Assembly: GCA_046350355.1 (NCBI GenBank)
Contig: JAXMAN010000001.1
Span: 124,001 to 188,000, forward strand
Length of the DNA stretch: 64,000 nt
Source: UBA966 sp046350355
GTDB lineage: Bacteria > Planctomycetota > Phycisphaerae > Phycisphaerales > SM1A02
Direction of reading: 5' to 3'
Position 1 is the stretch's first letter. Each line of letters starts with the position of its first letter. Below are positions 59,162 through 64,000 of the stretch, in pieces. A model generated the notes under the pieces. The model made no database searches. It saw nothing but the letters and a program-made list of their open reading frames with translations, and was not told the origin of the DNA. A program made the translations under genes and the position numbers.

Positions 59162-59254
59162 CCGCGCAGCCTCCCAAAAACGCCGTCGCGGCGCCACTTC
59201 GGGCGCCGCGACGGGATCGTGCGGGGGATGCGGACGCGCGCGCCGCGCGCCGGC

Positions 59255-60586
59255 TCAGCTCTTGACCACGCGCGCCTTGCCGGCGCGGGCGGGCACCTGC
59301 GCCATGGCGTTGCGCGTGTCGACGATGAGCTTCGCGTGCTTGGCGAGGAGCTTGTAGTCGACCGCGTCGTGGTCGGTGAGGATGAGCACGCAGTCGCTCG
59401 ACTTCAGGTTGGCCGGGGTGAGCGGCACGCTCTTGAGGTCGATGCGGTACTTGCGCATGCTGGGATAGACCGGGATGTGCGGGTCGTGGTAGGTGACCTT
59501 GGCGCCGCGGTCGCGCAGGAGCTCGATGATCTCGGCGCTCGGGCTCTCGCGCGAGTCGTCGATGTTCTTCTTGTAGGCGACGCCGATGACCAGCACCTTC
59601 GCGCCCTTGAGGCTCTTGCAGTCGTCGTTGAGCGCGCCCTGGGTGCGCTCGATGACGTAGTGCGGCATCGCGGTGTTGACTTCGCCCGCGAGCTCGATGA
59701 AGCGGGTGCTGCGGCCGATCGCCTTCGCCTGCCAGGTGAGGTAGAAGGGGTCGATCGGGATGCAGTGGCCGCCCAGGCCGGGGCCCGGGTAGAAGGGCAT
59801 GAAGCCGAAGGGCTTCGTGCTGGCGGCCTTGATGACCTCCCAGACATCGATGTTCATGTCCGTGAGGAGGGTCTTCATCTCGTTGACCAGCGCGATGTTC
59901 ACCGCGCGGAAGATGTTCTCCAGGAGCTTCGCGGTCTCCGCGATCTCGGCGGTGGAGACCAGGTGCGCCTCCTTCACGACGCGGCTGTAGAGCGCATGCG
60001 CGATGAGGCCGCTGGCCTCGTCGGTGCCGCCGACGAGCTTGGGGATGATCGCCGCGTTGAACTTCGCGCTGCCCGGATCCTCGCGCTCGGGGCTGTAGGC
60101 GAGGAAGTAGTCCTCGTTGCGCTTGAGGCCGGTCGCGTCCAGGATCGGGCCCATCTCGTCGCGGGTCGTGCCCGGGTAGGTGGTGCTCTCGAGGACGACG
60201 ATCTGGCCCTTGCGCAGGATGCTCGCGGTCAGGCGCGTGGAGTCGAGGACGAAGGAGAGGTCCGGCTCCTTGTGGTGGCCCAGCGGGGTGGGCACGCAGA
60301 GGAGGATCGCGTCCGCCTTCTTCAGGTCCTGCTTGTCGGTGGTGCCCAGGAAGTCCTTGTTCTTCTGCAGGTAGGTGAAGAACTCCTTGCCCAGGTGGTG
60401 GATGTAGGGCTTGCCCGCCTTGATGCTGTCGATCTTGCGCTTGTCGATGTCGAAGCCGACGACCTTGTAGCCGGCGTGCAGGATCGCGTGGGCGAGGGGA
60501 AGACCGACGTATCCGAGGCCGACGATGCCGATCGTCGCGTTCTTGGATTCGATCTTCTTCAGGAGCGTGGCGGCGGTCTTGTTCAT
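59255..60586 (-). CDS. UDP-N-acetyl-hexosamine 6-dehydrogenase (WbpA-like nucleotide-sugar dehydrogenase)
   Basis: 443 residues. NAD site GIVGLGYVGLPLA, the CVPTPLGHHKEPDLSFV segment seen in WbpA/TviB-type enzymes, and the catalytic Cys in GGHCIPIDPFYL. It makes a uronic-acid sugar for surface polysaccharide. GDP/UDP specificity is from family likeness. It stands alone between the MBL gene and the 2-oxoacid dehydrogenase operon. Lys-rich compared with neighbours. Confidence 0.9.
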   Translation of the reverse strand: MNKTAATLLKKIESKNATIGIVGLGYVGLPLAHAILHAGYKVVGFDIDKRKIDSIKAGKPYIHHLGKEFFTYLQKNKDFLGTTDKQDLKKADAILLCVPTPLGHHKEPDLSFVLDSTRLTASILRKGQIVVLESTTYPGTTRDEMGPILDATGLKRNEDYFLAYSPEREDPGSAKFNAAIIPKLVGGTDEASGLIAHALYSRVVKEAHLVSTAEIAETAKLLENIFRAVNIALVNEMKTLLTDMNIDVWEVIKAASTKPFGFMPFYPGPGLGGHCIPIDPFYLTWQAKAIGRSTRFIELAGEVNTAMPHYVIERTQGALNDDCKSLKGAKVLVIGVAYKKNIDDSRESPSAEIIELLRDRGAKVTYHDPHIPVYPSMRKYRIDLKSVPLTPANLKSSDCVLILTDHDAVDYKLLAKHAKLIVDTRNAMAQVPARAGKARVVKS

Positions 60587-60630
60587 TGTGTGGGGGTCCG
60601 TGAAGTGCGTGGAAACCAAAGGCGGCGTCG

Positions 60631-62010
60631 TCAGATCAGCTCTTCGGGGTGCTCGAGCAGGTGCACGACGCTGTTGAGGAAACGGGCGCCTTCGGCGCCG
60701 TCGACGACCCTGTGGTCGCAGCTGAGGCTCAGAGGCAGCACCAGGCCGGCATAGAACCTGCCGTCCTTGACGAGCACGCGCTCCTTCGCGCGGCCCGCGG
60801 CCAGGATGGCCACCTCGGGGTAGTTGATGATCGGCGTGGCGAACATGCCACCGTAGCTTCCGACGTTGGAAATCGTAAAAGTTCCGCCCAGGCTCTCCTC
60901 CCGCTTGATGGTGCGGTCCTTGCAGGCGGCGGCGAGGCGCTTGACCTCCTCGGCGAGCTGCACGGGGGAGCGGGCCTGGGCGTCCCGGATGACCGGGACC
61001 ATGAGGCCGGCGTCGGTGTCCACGGCGCAGCCCAGGTTGACGGGGCCCTTGATGAGGACCTCGCTGGCGGCGTCGTCGGTGATGGCGTTGAGCGTGGGGT
61101 GCTTCTTCAGCGCGCGGCAGACTGCCGTCATGATGAAGGGAAGCATGCTGAGCTTCTGGCCGATGACGCGGCCGTACTCGCGGCGCTTGGCGTCGAGGGC
61201 GGTGACGTCCGCCTCCTCGACGACGGTGAAGTGCACCGTCGTGCGGACGCTGCGGTCGAGCGCCTCGGCGATCTTGCGGCGCACGCCGCGGAAGGGCACG
61301 CGCTGCGCGACGCCGCCCTGGTCGATGAAGACGCTGCCGGGGGCGATCGCGACCGAGCGCGGCGCGAAGCCCGCGCTGGCGGCGGCGGCGCCCGCGCCGG
61401 AGCCCGCGCCCGCGAAGGCCTCGAGGTCCGAGGCGGTCACGCGTCCGCCGCGCCCGCTGCCGGGCACGCGCTGGATGTCGACGCCGAGCTCGCGCGCGAT
61501 GCGGCGCACGGCCGGGGTCGCGAGCGCCTTGCCCTCGCGGGCGACGGCGGCGGCCTCGGGCGCGCGGCGCGCGAAGCGGTCGCTGACGGTGAGCGTGCCG
61601 CTCATCGTGCCGACGACGGTGCCCTGGTCCTCGGTCGCGGCGGGCGCGCCGGCGGCGACCTGCGAGGAGAGGCAGGCGGCGCCGTTGCTGCCGTTGCTGG
61701 CGGCGGCCTTCGCCGGGGCGGCGGCCGCGGGCGCGGCGGCGGCGGCGGCGCCGACGCGGTAGCGCACGAGCACCGCGCCGACCTTGATGATGTCGCCGGG
61801 CTTGCCGCAGAGCTCGCCGACGGTGCCGGCCCAGGGGCTGGGCACCTCGACGAGCGCCTTGTCGGTCTGCATCTCGGCGAGCGTCTGGCTCTCCTTCACC
61901 GCGTCGCCGGGGGCGACCTTCCAGGCGATCAGCTCGGCCTCGGCGAGGCCCTCGCCCAGGTCGGGCAGCAGGAAGTGGCTCTTGTCCGCGGGCTGCTTCA
62001 TTCCGGCCAT
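60631..62010 (-). CDS. 2-oxoacid dehydrogenase E2 (dihydrolipoyl acyltransferase)
   Basis: 459 residues. One lipoyl domain (LPDLGEGLAEAELIAW; lipoyl-Lys in EMQTDKALVEV), an Ala-rich linker, an E1/E3-binding domain (ATPAVRRIARELGVDIQRVPGSG) and the catalytic core ending SCDHRVVDGAEGARFL with its His. GGAG lies 7 nt before ATG 62010. It is third in the E1alpha-E1beta-E2 operon. E3 (lpd) is at 38-40 kb. Confidence 0.94.
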   Translation of the reverse strand: MAGMKQPADKSHFLLPDLGEGLAEAELIAWKVAPGDAVKESQTLAEMQTDKALVEVPSPWAGTVGELCGKPGDIIKVGAVLVRYRVGAAAAAAPAAAAPAKAAASNGSNGAACLSSQVAAGAPAATEDQGTVVGTMSGTLTVSDRFARRAPEAAAVAREGKALATPAVRRIARELGVDIQRVPGSGRGGRVTASDLEAFAGAGSGAGAAAASAGFAPRSVAIAPGSVFIDQGGVAQRVPFRGVRRKIAEALDRSVRTTVHFTVVEEADVTALDAKRREYGRVIGQKLSMLPFIMTAVCRALKKHPTLNAITDDAASEVLIKGPVNLGCAVDTDAGLMVPVIRDAQARSPVQLAEEVKRLAAACKDRTIKREESLGGTFTISNVGSYGGMFATPIINYPEVAILAAGRAKERVLVKDGRFYAGLVLPLSLSCDHRVVDGAEGARFLNSVVHLLEHPEELI

Positions 62011-62052
62011 CGGTCGGCTCCTGAGGGGGTCAGCGGTCGGAGGGTCGCGGGC

Positions 62053-63021
62053 TCAGTACGCGAGCGCGTCGTCGATCGCGCGGCCCACGCGGGCGGCGTC
62101 GGGCATGTACTCGAGCTCGAGCTTGTAGTAGGGCATGATCGTGTCGAAGCCCGCGACGCGCTGGACCGGCGCCTCCAGGTGGAGGAAGCACCGCTCCATG
62201 ATGCGCGCCGAGATCTCCGCGCCGAAGCCGCAGGTGAGCGGCGCCTCGTGCACGACGACGCAGCGGCCCGTCTTCTTCACGCTCGCCTCGACGGCGTCGA
62301 CGTCGAATGGGTAGATCGTGCGCAGGTCGATGAGCTCGATGCTGCGGCCGCTCTTCTCGATGGCCTGCATGCACTGGATCACGCTCGCGCCCCAGCTCAC
62401 GATGGTGAGCTCGGTGCCCTCGCAGACGGTGCGCGCCTTGCCGATGGGCAGCGCGTACTCGTCCTCGGGGACCTCCTCGCGGAAGGCGCGGTAGATGCGC
62501 TTGGGCTCGAAGTAGATGACCGGATCCGGGTCGCGGATCGCGGCGACCAGCAGGCCCTTGGCGTCGTAGGGGCTCGAGGGCATCACGACCTTGAGGCCGG
62601 GCGTGTGCGCGTAGATCGCCTCGGGGGAGTCGCTGTGCAGCTCGGGCGCGTGGATGCCGCCGCCGACCGGGACGCGGATCGTCAGCGGGATCGTGAAGGC
62701 GCCGCGGGTGCGGGTGCGCATGCGCGCGGCGTGGCTGCAGATCTGGTCGTACGCGGGGCCGAGGAAGCCGTCGAACTGGATCTCCGGCACGGGGCGCAGG
62801 CCGGCCATCGCCAGGCCGATCGCGGTGCCGATGATGCCGCTCTCCGCGAGCGGCGTGTCGACGACGCGCTTCTCGCCGAAGCGCTTCTGGAGGCCCTCCG
62901 TCACGCGGAAGACGCCGCCGTTGGCGCCGACGTCCTCGCCCAGCAGCAGGACGCGGTCGTCGCGCTCCATCTCCTGGATGAGCGCGAGGTTGATCGCCTG
63001 GACCATCGTCAGGTTTGCCAT
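62053..63021 (-). CDS. pdhB: 2-oxoacid dehydrogenase E1 beta subunit
   Basis: 322 residues, transketolase-like Pyr and C-terminal domains. LLGEDVGANGGVF, DTPLAESGIIGTAIGLAM and HSDSPEAIYAHTPGLKVVMP are family motifs. With E1 alpha it decarboxylates pyruvate or a branched-chain 2-oxoacid. The ATG shares one base with the E1 alpha stop (TGATG). The name pdhB assumes pyruvate as substrate. Confidence 0.92.
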   Translation of the reverse strand: MANLTMVQAINLALIQEMERDDRVLLLGEDVGANGGVFRVTEGLQKRFGEKRVVDTPLAESGIIGTAIGLAMAGLRPVPEIQFDGFLGPAYDQICSHAARMRTRTRGAFTIPLTIRVPVGGGIHAPELHSDSPEAIYAHTPGLKVVMPSSPYDAKGLLVAAIRDPDPVIYFEPKRIYRAFREEVPEDEYALPIGKARTVCEGTELTIVSWGASVIQCMQAIEKSGRSIELIDLRTIYPFDVDAVEASVKKTGRCVVVHEAPLTCGFGAEISARIMERCFLHLEAPVQRVAGFDTIMPYYKLELEYMPDAARVGRAIDDALAY

Positions 63022-64000
63022 CAGTGGGCTCCTTCCGTCACGCGGGCGAGGTGGTCGGTGTTCGGGAGCTGGCTCGGATCCTGGCCGAGCGAGTGCGTCT
63101 GCATCGTGTCGCGCTGCAGCGCGAGGTCGGGGTTGAGCTCGGCGTACATCGCGTTGAAGAAGTCGGGGGCGTGCGGCGCGGCGATGTTCTCGGCGCGCGC
63201 GACGGCGTCGGCGACGTTCTTCTCGGCGCGCGCCTTGAGCTCCTCCTGCTTCGCGTCGTTCCAGAGGCCGCGCTTCTCCATGTGCTTGCGCGTGCGGATC
63301 AGCGGGTCCTTGGCGCGCCACGCCTCGACCTCGGCCTTGTCGCGGTAGCGGCTGGCGTCGTCGGCGGTGGTGTGGTCGCCCAGGCGGTAGGTGACCATCT
63401 CGATGAAGTAGGGCTTGCCCTGCGTGCGCGCGTGCTCCGCGGCCTGGCGCATGGCGTAGACGGTGGCGAAGATGTCGTTGCCGTCGACCTGCATGCAGGG
63501 CATGCCGTAGGCGATCCCGCGCTGCGCGACGGTGGGCGCGCTGCACTGGATGCGGCCCGGGACGCTGATGGCCCAGAAGTTGTTCTGGCAGACGAAGACG
63601 ACGGGAATCTCGAGGTTCGCGGCGAAGTTGGCGGCCTCGTGGAAGTCGCCCTCGCTGGTGGCGCCGTCGCCGAAGAAGGTGCAGGCGATCTGCTTCTCGC
63701 CGCGGTACTTGGCCGCCCAGGCGAGGCCGGTCGCGTGCAGCATCTGCGTGCCGATGGGCACCGCGATCGGCGTCGCGAAGTGCTCGCGCGGCATCGCGTT
63801 GCCGCGCTCGTCGCCCATCCAGTGCAGGAGGATGCTCTCCATCGGGACGCCGCGCCAGAAGAGGCCGCAGTTCTCGCGGTAGCAGGTGACGAGCCAGTCG
63901 TTCTTGTTCAGCACGTAGGCCGCGCCGAGGCTCGTCGCCTCCTGGCCCATGTTCTGCGGGTAGGTGCCCATGCGTCCCGAACGCTGGAGGCGGAAGGCCA
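63021..64000 (-). CDS. pdhA: 2-oxoacid dehydrogenase E1 alpha subunit (5' partial)
   Basis: The frame runs off the right edge; the visible N-terminal part FRLQRSGRMGTYPQNMGQEA is internal in this family. Thiamine diphosphate site GDGATSEGDFHEAANFAANL with NNFWAIS, and the phosphorylation-loop-like YRLGDHTTADDASRYR. It binds the 2-oxoacid and passes the acyl group to E2. First visible gene of the operon. The pyruvate versus branched-chain question is not settled by what is seen. Confidence 0.92.
   Translation of the reverse strand, partial: AFRLQRSGRMGTYPQNMGQEATSLGAAYVLNKNDWLVTCYRENCGLFWRGVPMESILLHWMGDERGNAMPREHFATPIAVPIGTQMLHATGLAWAAKYRGEKQIACTFFGDGATSEGDFHEAANFAANLEIPVVFVCQNNFWAISVPGRIQCSAPTVAQRGIAYGMPCMQVDGNDIFATVYAMRQAAEHARTQGKPYFIEMVTYRLGDHTTADDASRYRDKAEVEAWRAKDPLIRTRKHMEKRGLWNDAKQEELKARAEKNVADAVARAENIAAPHAPDFFNAMYAELNPDLALQRDTMQTHSLGQDPSQLPNTDHLARVTEGAH

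Overview
The window is very GC-rich, tightly packed chromosomal DNA. It most resembles a planctomycete of the Phycisphaerae type. The signs are a prepilin-like protein (N-terminus GFTIVELL) of the DUF1559/H-X9-DG kind, dockerin-like calcium-loop pairs (NGADLGILLGAWG) at the ends of secreted proteins, PEP-CTERM-like tails (VPAPGA, then a hydrophobic stretch, then RRRR), a membrane Ser/Thr kinase next to an ECF sigma factor, and an HAF-repeat protein. No rRNA, tRNA, CRISPR array, IS transposase or phage gene was found. Both ends cut a gene: an ABC-permease/M1-peptidase fusion on the left and pyruvate dehydrogenase E1 alpha on the right.

Layout. 0-6 kb: M1 fusion protein, then a leftward operon SDR > DMT permease > aldehyde dehydrogenase. 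6-9.4 kb: membrane Ser/Thr kinase and an FHA domain fused to an ECF sigma factor. 9.4-17.6 kb: a sugar ABC transporter (binding protein, ATPase, permease) divergent from a GH95 fucosidase, then an M28 peptidase. 17.7-23.8 kb: pilin-like protein, glycosylasparaginase, cobalamin adenosyltransferase, upp, DUF1579, der. 23.8-28.2 kb: secreted-protein cluster led by a large dockerin protein whose secretion leader carries a 70-bp pentanucleotide repeat, followed by two PEP-CTERM-like paralogues. 28.2-31.9 kb: membrane proteins, tmk, and an XRE-TPR regulator with a small exported protein. 31.9-34.8 kb: a second secreted cluster (two paralogues, then an HAF-dockerin protein). 35-46.8 kb: housekeeping (gmk, yggS, gpmI, lpd, hybrid histidine kinase, phosphoesterase, yidC, mnmE, thioesterase). 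46.8-52 kb: DciA-like protein, CUT1-type ABC ATPase, GH29 fucosidase, an unknown gene, a macrodomain-like protein. 52-58.2 kb: M48-LemA pair, pyroglutamyl peptidase, enoyl-CoA hydratase, deoC, two small exported or membrane proteins. 58.3-64 kb: MBL hydrolase, UDP-sugar dehydrogenase, and E2-E1beta-E1alpha of a 2-oxoacid dehydrogenase.

How the parts fit. Two fucosidase families, a monosaccharide-type ABC importer, a glycosylasparaginase and exported peptidases suggest scavenging of fucosylated glycans and glycoproteins. The E1/E2 operon and the distant lpd together would make a complete 2-oxoacid dehydrogenase.

Most notable. (1) The dockerin protein at 24-27 kb appears phase-variable and is out of frame (OFF) in this sequence: a good RBS and start codon lead into the repeat, while the secretion signal and body lie in another frame. 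One added or two lost units would join them. This resembles neisserial opa genes. (2) A perfect 30-bp palindrome occurs twice. One copy lies in frame inside the MnmE GTPase domain; the other supplies one gene's stop and the next gene's start. (3) About 16 genes have a TAnnnT box 6-12 nt before the start codon, suggesting leaderless mRNAs. (4) A kinase/FHA-sigma pair and an XRE-TPR/exported-peptide pair look like complete signalling modules.
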